From positions 1 to 62,224 of the forward strand of contig JAGCXV010000029.1 in the NCBI GenBank assembly GCA_017961175.1: a stretch of DNA of 62,224 nucleotides, read 5' to 3'. Under the pieces are notes generated by a model. The model was not told the DNA's origin. It ran no database searches and saw only the letters and a list, made by a program, of their open reading frames with translations. This DNA comes from Bacteroidales bacterium (lineage in GTDB: Bacteria; Bacteroidota; Bacteroidia; Bacteroidales; UBA932). Positions 28,601 through 36,688 of this stretch are shown here, one piece after another. How positions within the stretch are numbered: the stretch's first letter is position 1; the number at the start of each line of letters is the position of its first letter. The translations under genes were made by a program, and so were the position numbers.

Positions 28601-28873
28601 AGAGCTGATGAAAATAAGAACGTACCTGTGCCGAATTATTATTGGAAGGTATTCTTGAAGGTCAAGAGGAGTGGTAGTACTATAACTTCTGCAAAAGCTA
28701 TCGGTTTCTGGCTCGAGCATAAGCAGTATTCCGGAACTGCCTATGAATCTTATGCATGCAGTGTAGACCAGATTGAGCAGTGGACAGGATTCAACTTCTT
28801 TGTTAATCTTCCTTCAAATCTGGAGGAAACAGCTGAAAGCAATACTAACTGGAACACCTTTAAGAACTTCTAG
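25661..28873 (+). CDS. Fimbrillin-BACON-endonuclease fusion lipoprotein 2
   Basis: A 1070-residue lipoprotein with lipobox LLGC. Fimbrillin-like domain at about 30-290, an Ig/Big-like segment near 440-535 (SSGEVTLNGTTGTATVIATV), a beta-rich module near 545-685 (GGTSTTGATIQLRTS... LYLDEIRIYW), a BACON domain at about 688-773 and a C-terminal NUC1-type endonuclease at about 785-1070. The catalytic motif is YARGHQIPNADR with His901; the metal-site motif TNSTPQLQNKFN...WAALE follows. The nuclease domain is highly similar to that of the gene just upstream, indicating tandem duplication with two extra domains inserted here. Probably surface anchored. The Asp that usually precedes RGH is Ala. Confidence 0.85.
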   Translation: MKKVFFRLGLFAAVSAMLLGCAQKENSEPEPEGFKRTVQVTFTKGTDTKTAIVEGDNKASYVWTEGDEQYFKVWENTTVGSSISASYSSDMKKATLTVSFNTVNASEYVYKALFAKGISGSDNLEIQANQNPTATSYDPSADAMYAEDITSSSAKTSLDFILHRAITVNKMTLKGMTAGEKVGKVELTFNKNVTGYFNPSNGEYSLNGKKISLSYPSLEVGDNGEFPVYFTSAPGDGLALTSVVVYTDQNSYNRTDFSKTYNFSIGKMVRFGINMAGTATPVTSSDVYTLVSSSSDLTPGTYIIAASALDFAMGPIAGTSTKYHSSESITKVGNTISLDNTSPVLILELAKNGNYWTIKNIKEGDSNYGKYLYWYSGNSCNERSDPYNWTIDISNGVATITCSDDSNRHLLYNSQDTRFACYTSSQKPIALYKKTGGAKPLGIYFENESYSFAKNSDEYNSFTGQTVTKEDSDTRAVCYEMSGNIGIINSSSGEVTLNGTTGTATVIATVGADDTHSSGSVSYTITVTSEFGDYDLLDYEFIGVTTEYYLPKSNLDGSSQRGSKYSTYSAGGTSTTGATIQLRTSDSKSGIVSTASGGKILKVEFVWNSHTVSGRKVQVYGKNTPYSSTSDLYDSNDQGTLIGTVNKGVTTLTVTGSFKYIGIKSADGALYLDEIRIYWTEAPATDPVINVTSNNPIYVAKEGGAQSISYNITNPVSGESLSASANVSWISNISVGASTVTFSVAAQSASSAARAGSITLIYNGAVPVQVAVSQEAGEGGSQAANGWLELPAMQTGNDFFNDFFKVGSVRNYSYMYQYSTYTSLWVAYPLYKSVMSTNTVIPGPYSPDIAYSEETRGTDWDPNPHLAEGKQVNVWSYSYNVNYGDTYWSSTQGSEYYARGHQIPNADRNLVEGELQTQTFYATNSTPQLQNKFNSSIWAALEKAGRDCARGGGVNDTVYVVTGAAFNKVGENRTITYIHPRADENKNVPVPNYYWKVFLKVKRSGSTITSAKAIGFWLEHKQYSGTAYESYACSVDQIEQWTGFNFFVNLPSNLEETAESNTNWNTFKNF

Positions 28874-28900
28874 TAGAATAGTTTATCGCGGAGTGCGATT

Positions 28901-29491
28901 ATGTCAAACAAGCGTCTTGTATATGGCTCAAAGGGCGGAAGGATAACAGTATGGATACTGGGTATCCTTCTGCTTGTGTTTGGCGTGGCTCTGCTTCTTT
29001 GTTATTTCTTCTGGAATAACGGGGATATGGGGATGGATGAATCGCTTCTTGGATGTTTTGCCGTTGTCTTGGGAATTCTGGACATCGTGTTGCTGATAAG
29101 GAGCAAGAAGTTGATGGAGGCTATCGAGGAAGCGGAAGAGGAGGAAGAAGTGGAGAAGGATCTGGAAGAAGGGGATGCCTCTGAATTTGAAGAGCTTGCA
29201 GGAGAGCCGTATGAAAGGATCGTGATAAATCCGACAAGGATAAACGAGCCGGATGGGTCTGTGCTGATTTATCGCGATAAAGGGGTGCTCGTGTATGACA
29301 AGGTGAAGATCCCTTTGGATAATGTAAAGGACGTTTCTTTCAGCAATGTTGCAATGGCATACCTGCCGACATCTTATGATATCCTTCTGACTATGAACGA
29401 CGGATTTGTGCTGCACATTCCGGCGGGGATGGATATGATGCAGGTGCAGGAAAATATGATGAAATTGCAGAAGGCTCTGTTTGCCGAGTGA
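28901..29491 (+). CDS. Membrane protein with cytoplasmic acidic and PH-like C-terminus
   Basis: A 196-residue protein with two transmembrane helices (about 15-38 and 48-68), then a very Glu-rich coiled stretch (AIEEAEEEEEVEKDLEEG), then a beta-rich C-terminal domain of about 90 residues (GVLVYDKVKIPLDNVKDVSF) that resembles bacterial PH-like or bPH2 folds. The family is not recognised. It starts 27 bases after the last lipoprotein gene, so it may be co-transcribed, but its GC-richer codon use resembles core genes. It ends one base before the tRNA-Arg gene on the opposite strand. Confidence 0.7.
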   Translation: MSNKRLVYGSKGGRITVWILGILLLVFGVALLLCYFFWNNGDMGMDESLLGCFAVVLGILDIVLLIRSKKLMEAIEEAEEEEEVEKDLEEGDASEFEELAGEPYERIVINPTRINEPDGSVLIYRDKGVLVYDKVKIPLDNVKDVSFSNVAMAYLPTSYDILLTMNDGFVLHIPAGMDMMQVQENMMKLQKALFAE

Positions 29492-29492
29492 T

Positions 29493-29567
29493 TGGTACCC
29501 CCGAGGCGAATCGAACGCCTATCAATGGAACCGGAATCCATCGTTTTATCCGTTAAACTACGGGGGC
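29493..29567 (-). tRNA. tRNA-Arg (anticodon CCG)
   Basis: The minus strand folds as a cloverleaf: acceptor GCCCCCG/CGGGGGT, anticodon stem ATGGA/TCCAT with loop TTCCGGT, T arm AGGCG-TTCGATT-CGCCT, and an encoded 3' ACCA. It reads codon CGG. Confidence 0.93.
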
Positions 29568-29606
29568 GGGTTGTTTCCGGGGGGCTTTGCTGCCCGAACC
29601 GGTGCA

Positions 29607-29614
29607 CAAAGGTA
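29607..29614 (-). promoter_or_regulatory. -7 box of tRNA-Arg (minus strand TACCTTTG)
   Basis: TACCTTTG on the minus strand, 40 bases upstream of the tRNA-Arg 5' end and the same -7 sequence as the tRNA-Ile and rRNA-type promoters here. It lies back-to-back with the fabD -7 box, 9 bases away. Confidence 0.6.
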
Positions 29615-29623
29615 TAAAATTCC

Positions 29624-29631
29624 TATCTTTG
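29624..29631 (+). promoter_or_regulatory. -7 box of fabD (TATCTTTG)
   Basis: An exact TAnnTTTG match 28 bases before the fabD ATG. Its -33 region would fall inside the divergent tRNA-Arg promoter, so the two may interfere. Confidence 0.6.
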
Positions 29632-29658
29632 CCGGCACTAAAACCTTATAGAGAGAAT

Positions 29659-30606
29659 ATGAAAGCATTTGTATTTCCGGGCCAGGGTGCCCAGTTTACT
29701 GGTATGGGCAAGGATTTGTACGAGAGTCAACCCCTTGCAAAAGAACTGTTTGAGAAGGCGAACGAGATTCTTGGATGGAGGATCTCCGATGTGATGTTTG
29801 AAGGAAGCGCAGAGGATCTCAAACAGACGAAGGTTACCCAGCCTGCAATATTCATACATTCCGTTGTTCTGGCAAGATGCCTTGCCGAGAGTGTTCCTGG
29901 AAGCGACTTTTTGGCTAAGGCCGCCGAGGCTGGCATTACAGGATTCAATCCTGATATGGTGGCAGGACACTCTCTGGGAGAGTTTTCCGCACTGACTGCA
30001 GCCGGAGCGCTGAGCTTTGAGGAAGGTCTGACGCTGGTTTCCAAGCGTGCTTTTGCAATGCAGAAGGCCTGCGAGCTGAAGTCATCTACTATGGCAGCCG
30101 TGATTGGTCTGGAGGACAAGGTTATCGAGGAGGCTTGCGCTGAGGTGACAGCCAAGGGCGATTGCGGCGTGGTGGTAGCAGCCAACTACAACTCCCACGG
30201 CCAGGTTGTAATCAGCGGAGACATCGATGCCGTAGCAGCTGCAGGAGCCATTTTGAAGGAGAAAGGAGCACGCAGGGTGCTTCCTCTGCAGGTAGGTGGA
30301 GCTTTCCACTCACCGCTGATGGATCCGGCAAGGGTAGAGTTGGCCGAGGCTATAGAGAAGGCTGTAATAGTTAAGCCTATCTGCCCGGTATACCAGAATG
30401 TGGACGCTCTGCCGCACACAGACCCTGAGGAAATCAAGAAGAACCTTCTTATCCAGCTTACCAATCCGGTAAGATGGGCCCAGATAGTGGAGAAAATGGT
30501 TGCAGACGGAGCAGACGAGTTTATTGAGCTCGGTCCTGGAACCGTACTGCAGGGCCTTGCACGCAAGCTTGCCCCGGCAGAAACCAAGATAACAGGTCTT
30601 CAGTAA
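29659..30606 (+). CDS. fabD: Malonyl-CoA:ACP transacylase
   Basis: A 315-residue enzyme that moves malonyl groups from CoA to acyl carrier protein for fatty-acid synthesis. The start at 29659 gives the conserved MKAFVFPGQGAQ N-terminus; the longer upstream frame runs through the promoter. The nucleophile Ser105 is in VAGHSLGEFS and the catalytic His217 in GAFHSPLMDPA; an Arg in VSKRAFAMQ fits the malonyl carboxylate-binding residue. Length is normal. It stands alone, between a -7 box and a hairpin leader of the next gene. Confidence 0.97.
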   Translation: MKAFVFPGQGAQFTGMGKDLYESQPLAKELFEKANEILGWRISDVMFEGSAEDLKQTKVTQPAIFIHSVVLARCLAESVPGSDFLAKAAEAGITGFNPDMVAGHSLGEFSALTAAGALSFEEGLTLVSKRAFAMQKACELKSSTMAAVIGLEDKVIEEACAEVTAKGDCGVVVAANYNSHGQVVISGDIDAVAAAGAILKEKGARRVLPLQVGGAFHSPLMDPARVELAEAIEKAVIVKPICPVYQNVDALPHTDPEEIKKNLLIQLTNPVRWAQIVEKMVADGADEFIELGPGTVLQGLARKLAPAETKITGLQ

Positions 30607-30635
30607 ATATCTTTGCTTAAGCCCTTTTTATTTGT

Positions 30636-30667
30636 TATCTTTGAACGCCTAATTGCAGTTAGGCGTT
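30636..30667 (+). promoter_or_regulatory. Promoter and perfect leader hairpin before the PFOR gene
   Basis: TATCTTTG (30636-30643) is directly followed by AACGCCTAA-TTGCAG-TTAGGCGTT (30644-30667), a perfect 9-bp stem. If the box is used, the hairpin sits at the very 5' end of the mRNA; it could equally terminate fabD, though its T tract is short. Confidence 0.5.
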
Positions 30668-30712
30668 TTGGGTATTGAATACAACAACAAAGCATATAAC
30701 TGATTAAATATC

Positions 30713-33700
30713 ATGAGTAAAGAAAAGGTGTTTCTGACCTGCGACGGAAACCAGGCAGCTGCTCACGTAGCTTATCTTTTCAGTGAGCTTGCAGCTATCT
30801 ATCCTATCACCCCTTCTTCTCCAATGGCTGAGCACGTGGACGAATGGTCTGCATTCGGACGCAAGAATCTCTTTGGAGAGACCGTTAAGGTGGTAGAGAT
30901 GGAGAGCGAGGCCGGGGCCGCCGGAGCCGTACACGGTTCCCTTCAGGCAGGTGTACTTACTTCTACATTTACAGCATCCCAGGGATTGCTGCTGATGATC
31001 CCTAACATGTACAAGATTGCGGGAGAGCTGCTTCCGGCAGTGTTCCACGTAACGGCAAGAAGCCTTGCCACTCACGCGCTGAGTATCTTCGGAGACCAGC
31101 AGGACGTGATGGCAGTCCGCCAGACGGGCTTTGCAATGCTGGCATCTGCCAGTGTTCAGGAGGCTATGGATATGGCCGCCGTGGCTCATCTTTCCACAAT
31201 CAAGTCTTCAGTGCCTTTCGTTCATTTCTTTGACGGATTCCGCACATCCCACGAGATCCAGAAGATCGAAGTTCTTCCGGAAGAGGGCCTGAAGAAAATG
31301 GTTAGCACCAAGGCTTTGGCTGCTTTCCGCAAGAGGGCATTGAACCCTAACGCCCCTGTAACAAAGGGCACCGCCCAGAACGCTGACGTTTACTTCCAGG
31401 AGACCGAGGCCAGGAACCAGTTCTATACTGAGGTTCCGAACATCGTAGCCAGGTATATGGGAGAGCTCGGAGAACTCTGCGGCCGCCACTACCTGCCTTT
31501 CGACTACTTCGGAGATCCTGAGGCAGAAAGGGTTGTTATCGCGATGGGTTCTGTCACCGACACCATCAAGGAAGTTGTTGACTACCTTGTTGCCAAGGGC
31601 GAGAAAGTGGGTGTAGTAGTTGTAAGGCTGTACAGGCCTTTCAGCACCCAGTACTTCCTCAGGGCTCTGCCTAAGAGCGTGAAGAGAATCGCCGTCCTGG
31701 ACCGCTGCAAGGAGCCGGGAGCCGTTGGAGAGCCTCTGTACGTAGACGTAAAGAGCGCCCTTGCGGACACTCCTTTTGCCGGAAAGGTAAAGATTGTCGG
31801 CGGACGTTACGGACTCAGCTCAAAGGACACTTCTCCTGCACAGATCCTGGCAGTTTACCAGAATCTTTCCGCCAAGGAGCCGAAGAACTCATTCACGATC
31901 GGTATCGTGGACGACGTTACCTTCCTCTCACTTCCGCAGAAGGAGGAGATTTCTCTTGCAAAGCCGGGTACCTATGAACTCAAGTTCTTCGGACTTGGTT
32001 CAGACGGAACCGTAGGTGCAAACAAGAACACCATCAAGATTATCGGCGGAACTACAGACAAGTACTGCCAGGCTTACTTCGACTACGACTCAAAGAAGAG
32101 CGGTGGATTTACCTGCTCTCACCTGAGGTTCGGAGACAATCCTGTCAACTCGCCTTATCTGGTTTCAACTCCAGACTTCGTGGCTTGCCACGTTCCGTCA
32201 TATCTTACCAAGTATGATGTTCTCAGGGGTATCAAGAAGGGCGGCACCTTCCTGCTCAACAGCTTGTGGGATACCGAGGAGACTCTCAAGAGACTTCCGG
32301 ATTTCATCAAGTATCAGATTGTAAGCAAGAAGCTCAACTTCTACATCATCAACGCCACCAAGATCGCTGAGGAAATTGGTCTGGGCAACCGTACCAACAC
32401 CATCCTCCAGTCTGCATTCTTCAAGATTACCGGCATTATTCCTTACGAGGATGCTGTCAAGGAGATGAAGAAGATGATCGACAAGAGCTACGGAAAGAAG
32501 GGCGAGAACATCGTTAAGATGAACTACGCTGCAGTTGACCGTGGCGGCGAGTATATCAAGGTGGATATTCCGTTCGAGTGGAAGAACCTGAGCGCAAGCA
32601 AGTTTGTTCCAGACAGCTACAACCGTCTTGCTCCGGATTGGGTAAGGCAGATTGCTGACCCTGTGAACGCTCAGTGCGGAAATGACTTGCCTGTAAGCGC
32701 ATTCCAGAACTTCCCTGACGGAACAATTCCTGCCGGCACCGCCGCTTATGAAAAGCGTGGTATCGCAACCCACGTTCCTGAATGGAACCCTGCAAACTGT
32801 ATCCAGTGTAACCAGTGTGCGGCTATCTGCCCTCACGCTGCTATCCGTCCGTTCCTGCTTAAGGAAGAGGAAATCGAGAAGGCTCCTAAGGGTGCTCTCA
32901 GAGGCCTCAAGACTGCAGACGGAAAGGCTAACCTCAAGGATTACAAGTTTGTTATGCAGGTTGATCCTGCAGACTGTACAGGTTGCGCAAACTGCGCAGA
33001 CGTTTGTCCTGCAAAGGAGAAGGCTCTTGTTATGAAGCCTGCAGATACTCAGGCTGCTCAGCAGAAGACCTTCGACTGGCTGCACAGCAAGATCGGCTAC
33101 AAGGACGAGGTTATGAAGAGGGACAGCAACATCAAGGCGTCCCAGTTCGCTCAGCCTCTGTTCGAGTTCTCCGGCGCTTGCTCAGGTTGCGGCGAGACTC
33201 CGTACATCAAGCTCATCAGCCAGCTGTTCGGAGACAGGATGATGGTTGCTAACGCTACCGGATGTACATCCATCTACAGCGGAAGCTTCCCTGCATCCCC
33301 TTACTGCAAGGACAAGAACGGAAAGGGTCCGGCTTGGGCTAATTCCCTGTTCGAGGACAACGCTGAGTTCGGTCTGGGCCAGAGGCTCGGATTCGCAAGG
33401 CTCCGCGAAACTCTCGAAGAGAGGGCAAAGGCCGCTATCGCAGACGAAAAGTGCTCTGAGGAGGTTCGTAACCTTCTGACACGCTGGCTCGAGAACAAGA
33501 AGGATGTTGCCGTTTGCAAGGAAATCGCTGCGGCTCTTCCTGCAGCCCTTAAGGACTGCAAGTGCTCTCACTGCAAGGCCATCGCTGAGTACATAGACTG
33601 CATCATCCCTCGTTCCCAGTGGATTATCGGTGGAGACGGTTGGGGATATGACATCGGTTACGGCGGACTGGATCACGTGCTTGCCAGCGGCGAGAACGTG

Positions 33701-34258
33701 AACGTTCTGGTTGTAGATACCGAGGTTTACTCCAACACCGGAGGACAGTCCTCCAAGAGTACTCCTGCCGGAGCTGTTGCAAAGTTTGCAACCAGCGGCA
33801 AGAAGATCCGCAAGAAGGATCTCGGAATGATGGCTATGAGCTATGGCTACGTTTATGTGGCTCAGGTTGCTACCGGTGCCAGCCAGATGCAGTACCTCAA
33901 CGCTCTCAAGGAGGCTGAGGCTCACGACGGTCCGTCTCTGATCATTGCCTATGCTCCTTGTATCAACCACGGTCTCAAGGCCGGAATGGGACATTCCCAG
34001 CTCGAGGAGAAGAAGGCAGTAGAGTGCGGATACTGGCATCTGTACCGCTTCAACCCTGACGTTCCGGAGGGAACCAATCCGTTCACTCTGGACAGCAAGG
34101 AGCCAGACTGGAGCAAGTTCCAGGACTTCATCAAGGGCGAGGTAAGATACGCATCCTTGCTGAAGACCTTCCCTCAGGAGGCTGAGGAGCTCTTCTCACT
34201 CACCGAGAAGTACGCTAAACTCCGCTACGAGGGCTATAAGAAACTTGCCGGCAAGTAG
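30713..34258 (+). CDS. nifJ: Pyruvate:ferredoxin (flavodoxin) oxidoreductase
   Basis: A 1181-residue single-chain enzyme that oxidises pyruvate with CoA to acetyl-CoA and CO2 and reduces ferredoxin or flavodoxin; central to anaerobic energy metabolism. Domains in order: alpha-type pyrimidine-binding domain (YPITPSSPMAEHVDEW), transketolase C-like domain, gamma domain, then two [4Fe-4S] motifs CIQCNQCAAICP (from Cys696) and CTGCANCADVCP (from Cys755), and a C-terminal thiamine diphosphate domain (FSGACSGCGETPYIKL, IGGDGWGYDIGYGGLDH). All cluster cysteines are present. Full family length. Followed by a strong terminator. Confidence 0.97.
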   Translation: MSKEKVFLTCDGNQAAAHVAYLFSELAAIYPITPSSPMAEHVDEWSAFGRKNLFGETVKVVEMESEAGAAGAVHGSLQAGVLTSTFTASQGLLLMIPNMYKIAGELLPAVFHVTARSLATHALSIFGDQQDVMAVRQTGFAMLASASVQEAMDMAAVAHLSTIKSSVPFVHFFDGFRTSHEIQKIEVLPEEGLKKMVSTKALAAFRKRALNPNAPVTKGTAQNADVYFQETEARNQFYTEVPNIVARYMGELGELCGRHYLPFDYFGDPEAERVVIAMGSVTDTIKEVVDYLVAKGEKVGVVVVRLYRPFSTQYFLRALPKSVKRIAVLDRCKEPGAVGEPLYVDVKSALADTPFAGKVKIVGGRYGLSSKDTSPAQILAVYQNLSAKEPKNSFTIGIVDDVTFLSLPQKEEISLAKPGTYELKFFGLGSDGTVGANKNTIKIIGGTTDKYCQAYFDYDSKKSGGFTCSHLRFGDNPVNSPYLVSTPDFVACHVPSYLTKYDVLRGIKKGGTFLLNSLWDTEETLKRLPDFIKYQIVSKKLNFYIINATKIAEEIGLGNRTNTILQSAFFKITGIIPYEDAVKEMKKMIDKSYGKKGENIVKMNYAAVDRGGEYIKVDIPFEWKNLSASKFVPDSYNRLAPDWVRQIADPVNAQCGNDLPVSAFQNFPDGTIPAGTAAYEKRGIATHVPEWNPANCIQCNQCAAICPHAAIRPFLLKEEEIEKAPKGALRGLKTADGKANLKDYKFVMQVDPADCTGCANCADVCPAKEKALVMKPADTQAAQQKTFDWLHSKIGYKDEVMKRDSNIKASQFAQPLFEFSGACSGCGETPYIKLISQLFGDRMMVANATGCTSIYSGSFPASPYCKDKNGKGPAWANSLFEDNAEFGLGQRLGFARLRETLEERAKAAIADEKCSEEVRNLLTRWLENKKDVAVCKEIAAALPAALKDCKCSHCKAIAEYIDCIIPRSQWIIGGDGWGYDIGYGGLDHVLASGENVNVLVVDTEVYSNTGGQSSKSTPAGAVAKFATSGKKIRKKDLGMMAMSYGYVYVAQVATGASQMQYLNALKEAEAHDGPSLIIAYAPCINHGLKAGMGHSQLEEKKAVECGYWHLYRFNPDVPEGTNPFTLDSKEPDWSKFQDFIKGEVRYASLLKTFPQEAEELFSLTEKYAKLRYEGYKKLAGK

Positions 34259-34290
34259 CATTTTTCAGTGCAGCAGGCTACTTTGAACCG

Positions 34291-34328
34291 AACCCCGAAA
34301 GTAAATCAAACACTTTCGGGGTTTTGTT
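34291..34328 (+). terminator. Terminator after the PFOR gene
   Basis: AACCCCGAAAGT pairs with ACTTTCGGGGTT around a 9-base loop, followed by TTGTTTG; 32 bases past the stop. Confidence 0.9.
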
Positions 34329-34333
34329 TGTTT

Positions 34334-34463
34334 GGCCGGGGGCGATGGTGTTTTGTAAAATTCTCATTATCAATACGTTTCAAAATTACCCATTGTTTAG
34401 GAATACGGTTATTTTATAATAAGTTGAAAATCAGTTGATTGGAAAGCACCATCGCCCTCGGCC
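34334..34463. repeat. 130-base element bounded by 17-bp inverted repeats
   Basis: GGCCGGGGGCGATGGTG (34334-34350) and CACCATCGCCCTCGGCC (34447-34463) are inverted copies with one mismatch, 96 bases apart. The AT-rich interior has no ORF. It may be a MITE-like insertion or a large leader structure before the TonB receptor; no target duplication is evident. Confidence 0.5.
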
Positions 34464-34505
34464 TTCCCTCTTGATAACGAGGGTTTAGCGGGCGTTGTTT
34501 TTTCA

Positions 34506-34513
34506 TATATTTG
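34506..34513 (+). promoter_or_regulatory. -7 box TATATTTG of the TonB-dependent receptor
   Basis: An exact TAnnTTTG match 22 bases before the ATG at 34536; TTTA lies at about the -33 position. The leader would be short, so no riboswitch fits here. Confidence 0.55.
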
Positions 34514-34535
34514 TGTCCGTTTTGGACATGAATCT

Positions 34536-36629
34536 ATGAATATTAGTGTGTGTAACATGATAATATATAGGATATTATTCGCGATAATGGTTTGTGCGTC
34601 CTGTTTAAGTGCCAAAGCACAGAAAGTAGGTGTTTGTTCTAGTGAAGATGGAATAAAATCAGATATTGTCAATAGCAAGGACAGGGGTACTGGTGTGGAG
34701 GTGGATTCGGTTGCGGTGAGCCGGGAGGATACATTGACTGCCGTGCAGCTTTCAGAGATCAGCGTGCTGGCATCCAGGGTGCCCATTGTGTGGCACAAGC
34801 AGGCGAGGATGGTTTCTTCCCTGAACGCCGCAGCCATCAGCAATTCTCCGTCGCAGAGCATAAACGACCTCTTGAAATACTCGGCAAGTGTGGATGTGAG
34901 GCAGAGGGGGCCGATAGGGGCGCAGACGGATGTGGGCATCCGCGGAGGAAACAGCGAGCAGGCGGCGATTCTTCTTAATGGCATCAACATATCAGATCCG
35001 CAGACGGCGCACAATTCCTTTGACCTGCCGCTGAGCGTGCTTCAGGTGGAAGGGATAGACATTCTGGAAGGCCCGTCCGGGAAAATCACCGGAAGTTCCT
35101 CCCTTCTGGGCGCCGTGAATGTCAGGACTCATATCGCAGATCACAACAGGTTGCTGTTGAATGCTGAAACCGGTTCTTACGGCTACCTCAGCGTTGGATT
35201 CAAGTATGATTATGCGGGGCTGTTGAAGAATTCTGTTTCTGCGAGTTATACCCGCAGCGACGGATATTCCAGGAGTGAGGAGGGGCATCTTAATATGGAC
35301 TACAAGACCCTCAAAGCTTTCTACGAGGGGCAGTTCAGGGATGATGACGTGGAGGTGAGCTGGTACGCGGGCCTTAGCGACAAGGACTGGGGTTCCAACC
35401 GGTTCTACGCCGCTGCCTATGACGAGCAGTTTGAGCATACATTCAAGAGCTTTACTGCCGTAAAGGCCCATAATCTCAAGGGGCGGCTTACGATCAGCCC
35501 TTCCCTGTACTGGAATCACACAAACGACAGGTTTGAACTCTTCCGCGGCAATCCGGATGCCTATCCGTTCAACTACCACAAGACGAATGTCTACGGGGCA
35601 AATCTGAACAACTATTTCAAATGGGCGGGAGGAACCACGGCCTTTGGAGGAGAGATCAGGAACGAGGACCTTCTGAGCGGCAACCTGGGAGAACCGCTGG
35701 ACAAGCCGAAGCATATCAAGGGCACTGACCGCAGCTACGAGTATGGGCTCAACCGCACCAACACCAGTTTCTTCCTGGAGCACAATGTCATAACGGAAAG
35801 GTTCACCGTTTCCGCCGCGCTGCTTGCCATAAAGAACAGCTGGGCGGAGATGGATATGAAGGTCTATCCGTCGGCAGACCTTTCCCTGGCGCTTCTCGGC
35901 GATGGAGACAACCGTCTCCGCCTGTTTGCCTCCTACAACTCATCGCTGAGGATGCCTTCCGTAACGGAGCTTTACTATTCGGTTGGCGGGCATAAGGCGG
36001 ACAAGCACCTCAAGCCGGAGGAGGTAAAGGCGCTGGAAGGCGGGCTAAGGTTTTCCTCGGCGACGGTTACCGCTTCCGCAAGCATTTTCCGCAACCATAT
36101 GACCAACCTCATAGACTGGATACGCAACACCGCAGACGGAGAGGAAGCTCCTTGGCGGAGCGTGAACTTCGGCAAGATCAACTCCACCGGCTATCTGCTG
36201 CAGACAGGCTGGAGGCCGGGATTCCACAGCCAGTATTTCAATTTCAAAGGCCTTAACCTTGCCTACAGCTACATAGACCAGACCAAGGGAGGCGATGCCT
36301 CGACCCAGAGCCGCTACACGCTGGAATATCTGAGACACAAGTTTGTGGCAAGTGCAGACATAGAGATTGTTCCGGCTCTGACCCTCAGCCTCTATTACCG
36401 ATTCCAGGACAGGACCGGAACCTTCACCACAACAGGCGGAGAAGTGAAAGCGTACAAACCATACAGCATCCTGGACGCCCGTATAAGCTACAATTGGAAG
36501 AACTTTACCATCTATGCGGAAGGAAATAACCTCACAGGCATAACCTATTACGACCACAGCTCCATCCCGCAGCCCGGCTTCTGGTTCATCTCCGGTATAA
36601 AACTTTCTTTTGATGCCTTCAGATTTTGA
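34536..36629 (+). CDS. TonB-dependent outer-membrane receptor
   Basis: A 697-residue receptor. The signal peptide ends near AKAQ; an inner ATG at 34557 is an equally possible start. A short N-terminal stretch leads into a plug domain (about residues 70-195: INDLLKYSASVDVRQRGP, DVGIRGGNSEQAAILLNGI, LEGPSGKITGSSSLLGAVNV), then a 22-strand-type barrel ending in the aromatic residue typical of outer-membrane proteins (SFDAFRF). The shape is of the BtuB/colicin-receptor class, without a SusC-type carboxypeptidase-like extension and without a SusD partner. The ligand may be a metal chelate or vitamin; it cannot be told from sequence. No energy-coupling or binding-protein genes are adjacent. Confidence 0.9.
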   Translation: MNISVCNMIIYRILFAIMVCASCLSAKAQKVGVCSSEDGIKSDIVNSKDRGTGVEVDSVAVSREDTLTAVQLSEISVLASRVPIVWHKQARMVSSLNAAAISNSPSQSINDLLKYSASVDVRQRGPIGAQTDVGIRGGNSEQAAILLNGINISDPQTAHNSFDLPLSVLQVEGIDILEGPSGKITGSSSLLGAVNVRTHIADHNRLLLNAETGSYGYLSVGFKYDYAGLLKNSVSASYTRSDGYSRSEEGHLNMDYKTLKAFYEGQFRDDDVEVSWYAGLSDKDWGSNRFYAAAYDEQFEHTFKSFTAVKAHNLKGRLTISPSLYWNHTNDRFELFRGNPDAYPFNYHKTNVYGANLNNYFKWAGGTTAFGGEIRNEDLLSGNLGEPLDKPKHIKGTDRSYEYGLNRTNTSFFLEHNVITERFTVSAALLAIKNSWAEMDMKVYPSADLSLALLGDGDNRLRLFASYNSSLRMPSVTELYYSVGGHKADKHLKPEEVKALEGGLRFSSATVTASASIFRNHMTNLIDWIRNTADGEEAPWRSVNFGKINSTGYLLQTGWRPGFHSQYFNFKGLNLAYSYIDQTKGGDASTQSRYTLEYLRHKFVASADIEIVPALTLSLYYRFQDRTGTFTTTGGEVKAYKPYSILDARISYNWKNFTIYAEGNNLTGITYYDHSSIPQPGFWFISGIKLSFDAFRF

Positions 36630-36688
36630 TTTGTCGGAAAAAATCGCTTAACTTTATAAAAGATTTAATCGCGACAAAAACATTTGTT

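Noticed and set aside
34259-34535. Cobalamin or other riboswitch before the TonB receptor
   Set aside because: No recognisable riboswitch core; the promoter lies only 22 bases from the start, leaving no room in the leader. The inverted-repeat element lies upstream of the promoter.
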